In this document: in pieces, positions 14,004 through 22,479 of the stretch | How the letters are laid out: each line of letters begins with the position of its first letter | Position numbering within the stretch: the stretch's first letter is position 1 | Source: JAFHCF01 sp048497495 | GTDB taxonomy: Bacteria; Pseudomonadota; Alphaproteobacteria; Rhizobiales; Ancalomicrobiaceae | Direction: 5' to 3' | Assembly: GCA_048497495.1 (NCBI GenBank) | Contig: JAFHCF010000110.1 | Coordinates: 1 to 25,816 of the forward strand | Length of the DNA: 25,816 nt | The notes under the pieces: model-generated | The model's input: only the letters and a program-made list of their open reading frames with translations | Told to the model about the DNA's origin: nothing | The model's database searches: none | Translations under genes and position numbers: made by a program

Positions 14004-17000
14004 TCAGGCGGTGGCGCGGTTGGCGTCGGCGAGGGCGCGATCGGCCGCGCGATAGCTCTCGAGCAGATCCTCGAGCGGCACCGGATGGGCGATGTGGTAG
14101 CCCTGCGCCATGTCGAGCCCGATCTCGCGCAGGATCTCCAGGGTCTCGGCATCCTCGACGAACTCGGCGACGGTGACGGCGCCGATCTTGTGGCCGACGT
14201 CGTTGATGCTCTCGACGATCGCCCGATCGATCGGGTTGGCCTTCATCTTGCGCACGAAGCCGCCGTCGATCTTGAGGAAGTCGGCGGGGAAATGCTCGAG
14301 GTAGGCGAAGGAGGAGACGCCGGCGCCGAAGTCGTCGAGCATGATGGCGTAGCCGGCGGCCCGCAGATCGGCGACGAGCCGCGCCGCGTTGGTCAGATTG
14401 TTGATCAGCGAGGTCTCGGTGATCTCGAAGCGGATGCGGTGGGGCGGCAAGACCGACTGCTTCAGTTCGACGGCGAGGAAGTCCAGCAGGCTGGAGTCCT
14501 CCAGCGAATTGGCCGACAGATTGATCGAGACCGACAGACGCGGCACCTCGAGGATCGCCCGGGCATGGGTGTGCAGCACCCGGCGGATCACCCAGCGATC
14601 GATCGACGCCATCAGGCCGTAGCGTTCGGCGGCCGGAATGAAGGCGCCGGGCGACAACAGCGCGCCGTCCTCGTCGCGCATCCGGACCAGGAGTTCGCAG
14701 TGGCGGTGGAGGTGGCCGGCCGGCCTCAGATCGGCGATCTCCTGGGCATGGACGACGAAGCGATCGCCGTCGAGCGCGGCGCGGATGCCGGCGGCGGTGT
14801 GGAGCTCGTGGTGGTGACGGCGGGCGTCGCCCTCCGAGGCGTGGTAGATCGACACGCGATTGCGTCCGCCCGCCTTGGCGGCGTAGCAGGCGACGTCGGC
14901 GCGGCTCATCACGTCGGCGGCGAGCGGGGTCTCGCCGTCGAGCCGGGCGATACCGATCGAGGCGCCGATCTCATAGACCCGTCCGTCCCAGGCGAAGCGG
15001 ACCCGCCCGATGCGCTCGATGAGCCGTTCGGCGATGTCCCGCGCCTCCTCGAGGTCGCTATCGACGAGGAGAATGCCGAATTCGTCGCCCCCGAGCCGGG
15101 CGATCAGGTCGGCGCCGCGCATGTGTTCGCGGATGACCCGCCCGATCTCGCGCAGCAACACGTCGCCGGCGGCATGACCGGCGGTGTCGTTGATGATCTT
15201 GAAGCGATCGAGATCGAGGAAGCACAACGCGTGACCGCGGTTCTCGTTCCCGGCCCGTGAACAATGGTCGGCCAGCGTCTGTTCGAAGGACGAGCGGTTC
15301 CTGAGCCCGGTCAGCGCGTCGTGGCTGGCCATCTGCGCCAGTTCCTTCTGCAGGGTGCGGGCGCGGGTCACGTCCTGGAACACCAGCACCGAACCCAGCG
15401 TCTCGCCCGACGGGGTGCGGACCGGCGAGGCCGAGGACTTGACGTCGACGCGCGATCCGTCGCGCCCGACCAGCAACACGCCTTCGTCGCGCGACACGCG
15501 ATCGAGCCGGCCGAGGCATTGGCCGACCGAACACGGGAGGTGTCGACCGGTGACGTCGTCGACCAGCCGGAAGACGATGTCGACGGGCCGGCCCAGGGCG
15601 GCGCTGGCGCTCCAGCCGGTCAGTTGCTCGGCGATCGGGTTGATGAAGGTGACGAAGCCGCCGGCGTCGGTGCAGATCACGCCGTCGCCGATCGAGTGGA
15701 GGGTGATGCGCAGGCGCTCCTTCTCCTCCTCCAGCGCGACGTTGAGCACCCGGTGCTCGGTGATGTCGGTGTGGGTGCCGATCATGCGCAGCGGTCTGCC
15801 GTCGGCGTCGCGGGCGATGACCTTGCCACGATCGAGAATCCACACCCAGCGCCCGTCCTTGTGGCGCATGCGGAACTCGCACTCGAACTTCTCGCTCTCG
15901 CCGTCGAGGTGGATTTGCGACTGGTCGCGCAGATGCGGCAGGTCGTGCGGGTGGACGAGGGCGAGCCAGGCATCGGCCTTGCTCGAGATCGCGCCCGGCT
16001 CGTAGCCCAACATCCACGACCACATCGGCGAGCAGAAGGTCTCGCGTCGGACGTAGTCGTGGTCCCAGACGCCCTGGCCGGCGCTCTCCAGCGCGAAATT
16101 CCAACGACTCTCGCTTTCCTCGAGCGCGGCTTCCGCCGCGCGCCGAGCCGTGAGGTCCTGCATCTGGGCGATCATGTAGAGCGGCGCGCCGGTCTTGTCG
16201 TCACGCACCGCCGAGACCGCGATGAAGCTCCACATCGGCGTGCCGTTCTTGTGGAGAAATTGTTTCTCCAGCGAATATTCGTCGATTTCACCGGCGACCA
16301 GGCGCCGCATCCGTTCCACCACGAGGCCGCGATCGTCCCCGTGGGTGATCTCGGACGGACGGCGCCCGATCAGGTCCTCGGGCAGATAACCGAGGAAGTC
16401 GCAGAGCGCCCGATTGACGGCGAAGCACCGGCCGTCGAGATCGAGCAGCGCCATGCCGAAGGGAGAACGATCCATAGCCACGCGGAAGTGGCGCTCGCTC
16501 GCGGCGATCCTCTCGCGTTCGCGCGCCAATTGGTCGATCAACAGCGAGATACCGAAGGGTAGAAGCACACCGGCGGCGACGGCCCAGGGACCGGAGAAGG
16601 TGGTGTAGCCCGCGCCACCGGACGCCGCCACGGAGAGCCCGAGGAGCGAGGCGCCGATGACCGAGATCACCGTGGCCGAGCCGAGAACGGCGGCGGCGAA
16701 CGGGTTGAGACGGACCGCCGCCACCAGGACCGGCAGGGCCATGAGCACATTGGGCTGGCCGATGCGCGTCACCGTGATCCAGACGGCGAGCGACGCGGCG
16801 ATGGTCAGCGCGACGGCCTCGACCAGCGGTCGGCCGCTCCAGATGTCGGCGAGACGGCGCCGCGTGGCCGAAGCGCCGATCGGCAGCACCAGGGCGGCGC
16901 CCAGCGCGTTGCCGATCCACCAGACCGTCGCGACGCTGCGGAAGTCGGCTCCCGTCGCCCAGGCGACGACCGCCCCGCCGCCGCCGGCCCCGACGGCCGC

Positions 17001-17411
17001 CGCGGCCATGCCGACGATCACCAGGGCGCTGAGAAAGGCCGAGATCGAGCGATCGAGCCGCTTCTCGCCGAGCCAGCGGAGCCCGAGGATCGCGGTGGCG
17101 ATCTCGAGTGCGTCGACGACCGCCAGTCCGGCCGCCAATACGAAGGGCGCGCCCATGGTCAGATTTGCGAGAAACCCCGCGCAGAAGACGCCGCCGACGG
17201 TCGCGGTCAGCGGCACGCCGGGATTGCGCCACCAGACGACGGCCGCGAAGGCCGTGGCCGTCCAGATCGAGGCGATGGAGCCGAAGACACGGGAGAGCTC
17301 GAGACTGGCGAGCGCCAGCAGAAAATAGCCGACGACGATCACGCAGAGGATTACACCGCGCCGCCCGCCACCGATCTCTTCCCTGTCGTGGCCCGCCGAA
17401 ACGCTGTTCAT
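14004..17411 (-). CDS. MASE1-PAS-GGDEF-EAL cyclic-di-GMP signalling protein
   Basis: An 1135-residue inner-membrane protein that would make and/or break down cyclic di-GMP. A MASE1-type sensor of about eight membrane segments occupies residues 18-300 (conserved SIWTATAFAAVVWWRNPG and WWIGNALGALV-like stretches). Three PAS domains follow (about 320-440, 445-570, 570-690), one with a WSFIAVSAV PAC-like segment. The GGDEF motif is intact at 774-778, with an inhibitory RxxD site (RGAD, 765-768) exactly five residues before it. The EAL domain has ELLVR at 906-910 in place of EALVR, which still fits ExLxR, plus DDFGAG and LKIDGGFV, so phosphodiesterase activity is plausible. The start at 17411 has GGGGGGUGU upstream and precedes the first membrane segment. 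It is divergent from a globin-coupled chemoreceptor. The signal sensed is unknown. Confidence 0.92.
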   Translation of the reverse strand: MNSVSAGHDREEIGGGRRGVILCVIVVGYFLLALASLELSRVFGSIASIWTATAFAAVVWWRNPGVPLTATVGGVFCAGFLANLTMGAPFVLAAGLAVVDALEIATAILGLRWLGEKRLDRSISAFLSALVIVGMAAAAVGAGGGGAVVAWATGADFRSVATVWWIGNALGAALVLPIGASATRRRLADIWSGRPLVEAVALTIAASLAVWITVTRIGQPNVLMALPVLVAAVRLNPFAAAVLGSATVISVIGASLLGLSVAASGGAGYTTFSGPWAVAAGVLLPFGISLLIDQLARERERIAASERHFRVAMDRSPFGMALLDLDGRCFAVNRALCDFLGYLPEDLIGRRPSEITHGDDRGLVVERMRRLVAGEIDEYSLEKQFLHKNGTPMWSFIAVSAVRDDKTGAPLYMIAQMQDLTARRAAEAALEESESRWNFALESAGQGVWDHDYVRRETFCSPMWSWMLGYEPGAISSKADAWLALVHPHDLPHLRDQSQIHLDGESEKFECEFRMRHKDGRWVWILDRGKVIARDADGRPLRMIGTHTDITEHRVLNVALEEEKERLRITLHSIGDGVICTDAGGFVTFINPIAEQLTGWSASAALGRPVDIVFRLVDDVTGRHLPCSVGQCLGRLDRVSRDEGVLLVGRDGSRVDVKSSASPVRTPSGETLGSVLVFQDVTRARTLQKELAQMASHDALTGLRNRSSFEQTLADHCSRAGNENRGHALCFLDLDRFKIINDTAGHAAGDVLLREIGRVIREHMRGADLIARLGGDEFGILLVDSDLEEARDIAERLIERIGRVRFAWDGRVYEIGASIGIARLDGETPLAADVMSRADVACYAAKAGGRNRVSIYHASEGDARRHHHELHTAAGIRAALDGDRFVVHAQEIADLRPAGHLHRHCELLVRMRDEDGALLSPGAFIPAAERYGLMASIDRWVIRRVLHTHARAILEVPRLSVSINLSANSLEDSSLLDFLAVELKQSVLPPHRIRFEITETSLINNLTNAARLVADLRAAGYAIMLDDFGAGVSSFAYLEHFPADFLKIDGGFVRKMKANPIDRAIVESINDVGHKIGAVTVAEFVEDAETLEILREIGLDMAQGYHIAHPVPLEDLLESYRAADRALADANRATA

Positions 17412-17840
17412 ACACCCCCCGAACGACGCCCGTACTTCGACCGAACTCGTATCCGATGATCGTCCGATCATCCCTAAGATTCGGTGAAAGTCGCACCGCC
17501 AGAGGCGGCCGCTCGCAGGGGGAGACAACCCACGGATGCCGCATTACGTGAAATACCTAAGGCTGAAGCAATCGATGTCGGAGGGCAAACGAGGAGCATT
17601 CGCTTCAACGTCAAGGTTCAGATGCGCGCGAATGCACCCAATACACTGAATTCCATACCATATTAACTCATTCTTATGACTCCGCTCTCAAGGTGATGGA
17701 GTAGGAAGAAGCGAATCTTGAGCATAGAAGCATCGATTACCTAGGGTCAACTTAGGAAACCAGAAGAACGGCGTTACCCCTGATCTCCGCCGAGTCGACG
17801 GACGGATCGCAATCAGAAGCAAAAACAAAGGATGTGCGGC
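17412..17840. other. Divergent intergenic region, AT-richer than its surroundings
   Basis: A 429-base stretch separating two divergent signalling genes. The part from about 17560 to 17730 is visibly richer in A and T than the rest of the window. Short open frames here have no ribosome site or recognisable product. It contains one CtrA-like box (17663-17677); no confident sigma-70 promoter pair was found. Confidence 0.6.
17663..17677 (+). promoter_or_regulatory. Possible CtrA-type box
   Basis: TTAA-CTCATTC-TTAT matches the alphaproteobacterial CtrA pattern (TTAA, seven bases, TTAA) with one mismatch. Motility and cyclic-di-GMP genes are frequent CtrA targets. One imperfect box in AT-rich DNA is weak evidence. 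Confidence 0.3.
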
Positions 17841-19199
17841 ATGTCGCGTGACGACGAGTTGAGCCACAGAATAGCATTCGCCCGCCTGGATCAGGCCGCC
17901 TTGCGCACGCTTCCGGAGATCTGGTCGATCGTCCAGCCCCATCTGACGGAAATTCTCGCCGGCTTCTACACGCACATGCGCGGGGAGCCCCGTCTGGCGC
18001 GCCTGATCGGCGACCGGTCGGACGCTCTCGCCGCGGCGCAGGGGCGCCATTGGGGCCGGGTCTTCTCGGGGAATTTCGATGCCGAATATGCCCGATCGGT
18101 GCGCGCCATCGGTCTGGCGCACCATCGCATCGGCCTCGAGCCGCGTTGGTACATCGCCGCCTATCAATACGTGCTCGGCGAGGTGACCGCCCTGCTCGTC
18201 GCCCGCGCCGGACTGCGCAAGACGCATTTGACGCTCCAGTTGCAGGCCTTGAACAAGGCCGTGTTCATCGACATGGACCTGGCCATCAGTGTCTACCAGG
18301 AAGTCCTGCTCGAGGAGCGCGCGCGCCAGAGCGCCTTCATCGAAGGTCGGATCGAGATCTTCCAGACCTCGGCCGAGCGGCTGCTGAGCGGCGTCGACAC
18401 CGACACGGCCCACATGTTGGAGACGGCCGACGACCTCACCGGTATCGCCGCCGATGCCCGCGATCAGGCGACCAGCGCGGCGAGCGCGGCGGAGGAGACC
18501 TCCTCCATGGTGCAGTCGGTGGCGAGCGCGACCGAGGAACTCCAGGCCTCGATCGGCGAGATCGGCCGCCAGATCGGCTCCGCGACCGGCGTCGTCTCCC
18601 AGGCCCATGCGATGACCAGCGAAATGGCCGCGGCGATCGACGCTCTCTCCAGTTCCGGCACCAAGATCGGCGCGGTGGTCGGGCTGATCCAGGCGATCGC
18701 CGCCCAGACCAATCTCCTCGCCCTCAACGCCACCATCGAGGCGGCGCGTGCCGGCGAGGCCGGTCGGGGCTTCGCGGTCGTCGCGTCGGAGGTGAAGAAC
18801 CTGGCCGGGCAGACCGCCAAGGCGACCGAGGAGATCTCGCTCCAGGTCGCCGACATCCAGGCGGGCACGGCCAAGGCCGTCGGCGCGATCGACCAGATCG
18901 GCGCCATCATGGGCGAGATCGGCGGCGTCACGGGATCGATCGCCGCGGCGATCGCGCAGCAGGGCTCCGTCACCCGCGAGATCGCCGGCTCGGTCGTCCA
19001 GGCCGCCGACGGCACCGCCGTGCTCGCCCGCTCCGTCTCGGCGGTGGAGGGCGCGATCACCCGCACCGGCGAGAATGCCGGCAACGTCGATCGCGCCGCC
19101 AAGTCCTTCGGATCGCAGACCAAGGCGCTCGCCGATGCGGTCCGCGACTTCCTCGAGGCGCTGCGCCGCGGCCCTGAAGACCAACGCCGGGTCGGCTGA
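17841..19199 (+). CDS. Globin-coupled sensor methyl-accepting chemotaxis protein (HemAT-like)
   Basis: A 452-residue soluble chemoreceptor. Residues about 8-165 form a sensor-globin (protoglobin) domain with the FYTHM segment (Phe42, Tyr43, the likely B10 position) and H94 in HHRIGLEPRWYIAAYQ as the likely proximal haem ligand. No membrane segments are present, so it should sense oxygen or another gas inside the cell. The rest is a coiled-coil signalling domain whose tip carries QAIAAQTNLLALNATIEAARAGE, cited here in parts: QTNLLALNATIEAA and GRGFAVVASEVKNLA are the standard CheA/CheW contact sequence. There is no C-terminal CheR tether. The start at 17841 is preferred over the ATG at 17832 because AAAGGA (17827-17832) is correctly spaced only from the later one. 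It is divergent from the GGDEF-EAL gene. The ligand is inferred from the family. Confidence 0.93.
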   Translation: MSRDDELSHRIAFARLDQAALRTLPEIWSIVQPHLTEILAGFYTHMRGEPRLARLIGDRSDALAAAQGRHWGRVFSGNFDAEYARSVRAIGLAHHRIGLEPRWYIAAYQYVLGEVTALLVARAGLRKTHLTLQLQALNKAVFIDMDLAISVYQEVLLEERARQSAFIEGRIEIFQTSAERLLSGVDTDTAHMLETADDLTGIAADARDQATSAASAAEETSSMVQSVASATEELQASIGEIGRQIGSATGVVSQAHAMTSEMAAAIDALSSSGTKIGAVVGLIQAIAAQTNLLALNATIEAARAGEAGRGFAVVASEVKNLAGQTAKATEEISLQVADIQAGTAKAVGAIDQIGAIMGEIGGVTGSIAAAIAQQGSVTREIAGSVVQAADGTAVLARSVSAVEGAITRTGENAGNVDRAAKSFGSQTKALADAVRDFLEALRRGPEDQRRVG

Positions 19200-19248
19200 T
19201 CGGGGCTTCGGCATCGCCCTCGGGTGTCGCCGGGTGGGGGGAAGGGTT

Positions 19249-19273
19249 GCGTTCCCGCGTCTGGCGGGAGCGC
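19249..19273 (+). terminator. Candidate hairpin after the chemoreceptor gene
   Basis: GCGTTCCCGC and GCGGGAGCGC pair over ten positions with one G-U pair and a five-base loop, about 50 bases after the stop. It lacks a U-run, so its role as a terminator is uncertain. Confidence 0.4.
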
Positions 19274-19369
19274 GCCACCCTTCCCATATTGGTCGAAGCG
19301 TCACGCCCGTAGGTGAAAACGCGGCCGACGTTTCCCGCCCCTTCCCCTCCCCGTTTCCGAGGTTTCCCG

Positions 19370-20440
19370 ATGCCCTCTCTGTTCGACCCGTTGACCGTGG
19401 GCGCGTTGACGTTGCCCAATCGCATCGTCATGGCGCCGCTCACCCGCTGCCGCGCCGGCGCCGGCCGAGTGCCGACCGACCTCAATCGCGACTACTACGT
19501 CCAGCGCGCCGAGGCCGGCCTGATCCTCACCGAGGCGACCTCCGTGTCGCCCCAGGGCGTCGGCTATCCCGACACCCCCGGCCTGTGGTCGACCGAGCAG
19601 GTCGCCGGTTGGAAGACCGTCACCGACGCGGTCCATGCGGCCGGCGGGCGGATCTTCGCCCAGCTCTGGCATGTCGGCCGCATCTCCGATCCGATCCATC
19701 TCGACGGCGCGCTGCCGGTGGCGCCGAGCGCCGTGCAGCCGGCCGGCCATCCCTCGCTGGTGCGCCCCAAGCGCCCCTTCGTGACGCCGCGCGCCCTGGC
19801 GATCGAGGAAATTCCGGGCATCGTCGCCGACTATCGCAAAGCGGCCGAGAACGCCATCACGGCCGGCTTCGACGGTGTCGAGATCCACGGCGCCAACGGC
19901 TACCTGCTCGACCAGTTCCTCCAGGACAAGACCAACCTGCGCACCGACGCCTACGGCGGCTCGGTGGAAAACCGCGCCCGCCTGCTGCTCGAGGTCACCG
20001 ATGCGGTGGTCGAGGTATGGGGCGCCGGCCGGGTCGGCATGCATCTCGCCCCGCGCGGCGACGGCAACGACGCCGGCGACAGCAATCCGCGCGCCGTCTT
20101 CACCCATGTCGCCCGCGAGTTGGGCAAGCGCAAGCTCGCCTTCCTGTGCCTGCGCGAGCATGTCGCCGACGACAGTCTGCTGCCCGAGATCAAGCGGATC
20201 TTCGGCGGCGTGGTGATCGCCAACGAGGGGCTGACCAAGGCGAGCGCGCAAGGCTTGCTCGACGCCGGCACGGCGGATGCCGCCGCCTGGGGCAAGGCCT
20301 TCATCGCCAATCCCGACCTGGTGACCCGCCTGCGCCGCGACGCCGAGCAGAACCAGCTCGACCTCGCCACGGTCTACGGCAACGACAACGGCCCGAAAGG
20401 CTACACCGACTATCCGGCGATGGCGGTGGAAGAGGCGTGA
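19370..20440 (+). CDS. Old yellow enzyme family alkene reductase (NemA-like)
   Basis: A 356-residue FMN-dependent TIM-barrel reductase of the classical (class I) old yellow enzyme group, which uses NAD(P)H to reduce activated C=C bonds and often nitrate esters or N-ethylmaleimide. Family landmarks: NRIVMAPLTRCRA near the N-terminus with Thr at the flavin-tuning position, QLWHVGRIS, and the substrate-anion pair H173/N176 in EIHGANGYLLDQF, then YGGSVENRARLLLE and a final KGYTDYP. Similarity to E. coli NemA is clear along the length. The start at 19370 (MPSLFDPL) has GAGG seven bases upstream and matches the family N-terminus; a GTG start at 19313 would add an unlikely Pro-rich leader. It converges with ade, their stops only 15 bases apart. 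The physiological substrate is unknown. No TetR/NemR-type regulator is adjacent. Confidence 0.94.
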   Translation: MPSLFDPLTVGALTLPNRIVMAPLTRCRAGAGRVPTDLNRDYYVQRAEAGLILTEATSVSPQGVGYPDTPGLWSTEQVAGWKTVTDAVHAAGGRIFAQLWHVGRISDPIHLDGALPVAPSAVQPAGHPSLVRPKRPFVTPRALAIEEIPGIVADYRKAAENAITAGFDGVEIHGANGYLLDQFLQDKTNLRTDAYGGSVENRARLLLEVTDAVVEVWGAGRVGMHLAPRGDGNDAGDSNPRAVFTHVARELGKRKLAFLCLREHVADDSLLPEIKRIFGGVVIANEGLTKASAQGLLDAGTADAAAWGKAFIANPDLVTRLRRDAEQNQLDLATVYGNDNGPKGYTDYPAMAVEEA

Positions 20441-20455
20441 GCCAGCGGTGCCCCG

Positions 20456-22171
20456 TCACGCGTCGATCAGCTCGAAACGGTCGACGTCGACGAGGCCGAG
20501 GTCGGTGACCTTGAGGTGGGGGATCACCGGCAGCGGTAGGAAGGCCATCTGGAGGAAGGGCTCGGTCAGCGTGATGCCGAGCCCCTTCGCCGCCGCGCGC
20601 AGCGGGATCAGCAGGTCGTGGACCTGTTCGTGACTGCCGATGCTCATCAGCCCGGCCGAAGCCAGCGGCAGTTCGGCGAGCACGCGGCCGCCCTCGACGA
20701 CGACGAAGCCGCCCTCGATCTCCGCCATCCGATTGACCGCCACCGCCATGTCGGCGTCGTCGACGCCGCACACCGTGATGTTGTGGCTGTCGTGGCCGAC
20801 GGAGGCCGCGATCGCGCCGCGCTTCAGGCCGAAGCCCTGGGTGAAGGCGCGGCCGATGCCGCCGGTCTTGCCGTGGCGTTCGACCACCGCGATCTTGATC
20901 ACGTCCTGGTCGAGATCGACGAAACGCTCGCCGTCGCGGAAGGGCAATGTCAGATCACGCCGTTCGGTGACGATGCGGCCGGGCAGGATGCCGATCACCG
21001 GGGTCGACGGCCCCCTCCCCGGCACCCGGAAATCAGCGGCCGACACCCGCCGCGCCCTGATCGAGCGCCGGCCGATCGGGGCGACGAGGGCGCGGGTGGC
21101 GAACAGCGCCTCGTCGACGAGGCGGCCGGCGGAGATCACCCGCGACACCCGGCAGTCCTCGAAGTCGTCGAGGATCACCAGATCGGCGCGCCATCCCGGC
21201 GCCACCAGTCCGCGATCATGGAGGCGGAAGGCCCGCGCCGCCGACCACGACGACGCCCGGTAGGCGGCGAGCGGCGGGACGCCGAGTCTGATCGCGGTGC
21301 GCACGACGAAGTCGAGGTGGCCCTCCTCGGCGATGTCGAGCGGATTGCGATCGTCGGTGCAGAAGGCCATGAACGGGCTCGTCCGCTCGGTCAGGACCGG
21401 GGCGAGCGCATGGAGATCCTTCGACACCGACCCCTCGCGGATCAGCACCGTCATGCCCTTGCGGATCTTCTCCAGCGCCTCCTCGGCGCCCGTCGCCTCG
21501 TGATCGGTGCGGATGCCGGCGGAAAGATAGCCGTTGAGATCGAGGCCGCGCATCAGCGGCGCGTGGCCGTCGATGTGGCGGCCGGCGAAGGCGGCGAGCT
21601 TTTCCATGCATCCGGGATCATGGGCGAAGACGCCGGGGAAATTCATGAATTCGGCCAGACCCGAAACCTGGGGGTGGTCGGCGAAGGGCAGGAGATCGGC
21701 GGCGCCGAGACGGGCGCCGGAGGTCTCCAGGTGATCGGTGCAGGGCACGCAGCTCGACAGCTGGATCCTGAGATCGAGGATCATCGTCGCGGCCGAGGCG
21801 AGGAAGAACTCGAAGGCCGGCAGGCCGAGGACGTTGGCGATCTCGTGCGGATCGCAGATCGCGGTGGTCACCCCGTGGGGCAGGACGCAGCGGTCGAACT
21901 CCTGCGGGGTGAGAAGCGAGGATTCGACGTGGAGATGGCTGTCGATGAAGCCGGGCACGATCACCTTGCCGGTCACGTCGATCTCGCGCGCGCCGCGATA
22001 CTCGGCGAAGGTGCCGACGATGCGGTCGCCGCAGATCGCCACGTCGGAGGCGACGAGCTCGCCGGTGACCAGATCGAGAAAGCGGCCGCCCTTGAGGACG
22101 AGATCGGCCTCGGCGACGCCCCGCCCCTGGTCGACGGCCCGGGCGATCCGGTCTGCCAAGCGATTGCCCAT
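20456..22171 (-). CDS. ade: Adenine deaminase
   Basis: A 571-residue cytoplasmic metal-dependent amidohydrolase converting adenine to hypoxanthine and ammonia for purine salvage or use as a nitrogen source. It has the adenine deaminase form of the metal motif, DSHLHVESS (H79, H81, E83), then VTTAICDPHEIANVLG, HAPLMRG, TDHEATGAEEALEKI, FCTDDRNPLDI and the C-terminal SHDSHNITVCG-like GHDSHNITVCG and MSIGSHEQV-type segments found in Ade but not in other deaminases. Length is typical. The start at 22171 has GGAGGAG about seven bases upstream. It is divergent from a periplasmic binding protein gene and convergent with the old yellow enzyme gene, with no room for a classical terminator between the two stops. 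Release of ammonia from adenine is thematically in line with the nitrogen-assimilation genes but there is no physical link. Confidence 0.96.
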   Translation of the reverse strand: MGNRLADRIARAVDQGRGVAEADLVLKGGRFLDLVTGELVASDVAICGDRIVGTFAEYRGAREIDVTGKVIVPGFIDSHLHVESSLLTPQEFDRCVLPHGVTTAICDPHEIANVLGLPAFEFFLASAATMILDLRIQLSSCVPCTDHLETSGARLGAADLLPFADHPQVSGLAEFMNFPGVFAHDPGCMEKLAAFAGRHIDGHAPLMRGLDLNGYLSAGIRTDHEATGAEEALEKIRKGMTVLIREGSVSKDLHALAPVLTERTSPFMAFCTDDRNPLDIAEEGHLDFVVRTAIRLGVPPLAAYRASSWSAARAFRLHDRGLVAPGWRADLVILDDFEDCRVSRVISAGRLVDEALFATRALVAPIGRRSIRARRVSAADFRVPGRGPSTPVIGILPGRIVTERRDLTLPFRDGERFVDLDQDVIKIAVVERHGKTGGIGRAFTQGFGLKRGAIAASVGHDSHNITVCGVDDADMAVAVNRMAEIEGGFVVVEGGRVLAELPLASAGLMSIGSHEQVHDLLIPLRAAAKGLGITLTEPFLQMAFLPLPVIPHLKVTDLGLVDVDRFELIDA

Positions 22172-22479
22172 CGGACGACTCCTCCAACCAGCGGGTTCTC
22201 AGGATACATACCCAGCCCGAGCCCGGCCAACAGTCCTGGATCACCGGAATGGCGAAGTCGTGAAGACTCTCCATCCGAACCGGTACAATTCGGCGAAACC
22301 GCTCTATAAAGAGCGCGGTGCGCGATCCCGCCGGCCGACGCCGACGAGACGGGAGACTTCGTCTTCCCCGACGTCGACGACGGCCCGAGATCCCCGCGCG
22401 CCCGCGCCGCCGAGGAAACCGGCGTTTGAAGAGACCCAGACGCGGCCCGACGCCGCGACCGACCAAGAAGGGCAGATCG
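22172..22479. promoter_or_regulatory. Divergent intergenic region between ade and the binding-protein gene
   Basis: A 308-base gene-free region that must hold the promoters of both divergent genes. It contains a 16-base inverted repeat, CGCTCT-ATAA-AGAGCG (22300-22315), overlapping a TATAAA hexamer that could be a -10 box for the plus-strand gene, though no good -35 is at the right spacing. A small hairpin, GGGAGAC-TTC-GTCTTCCC, follows near 22351-22368. Confidence 0.4.

Noticed and set aside
12456..15260. A plus-strand open frame of 934 codons crossing nrtA, its leader, the nitroreductase and the EAL region
   Set aside because: It spans a clear terminator and intergenic DNA and lies antisense to real genes; composition is non-protein-like.
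17484..17666. A 60-codon plus-strand frame in the divergent region
   Set aside because: No ribosome site and no recognisable product, and it sits across likely promoter DNA.
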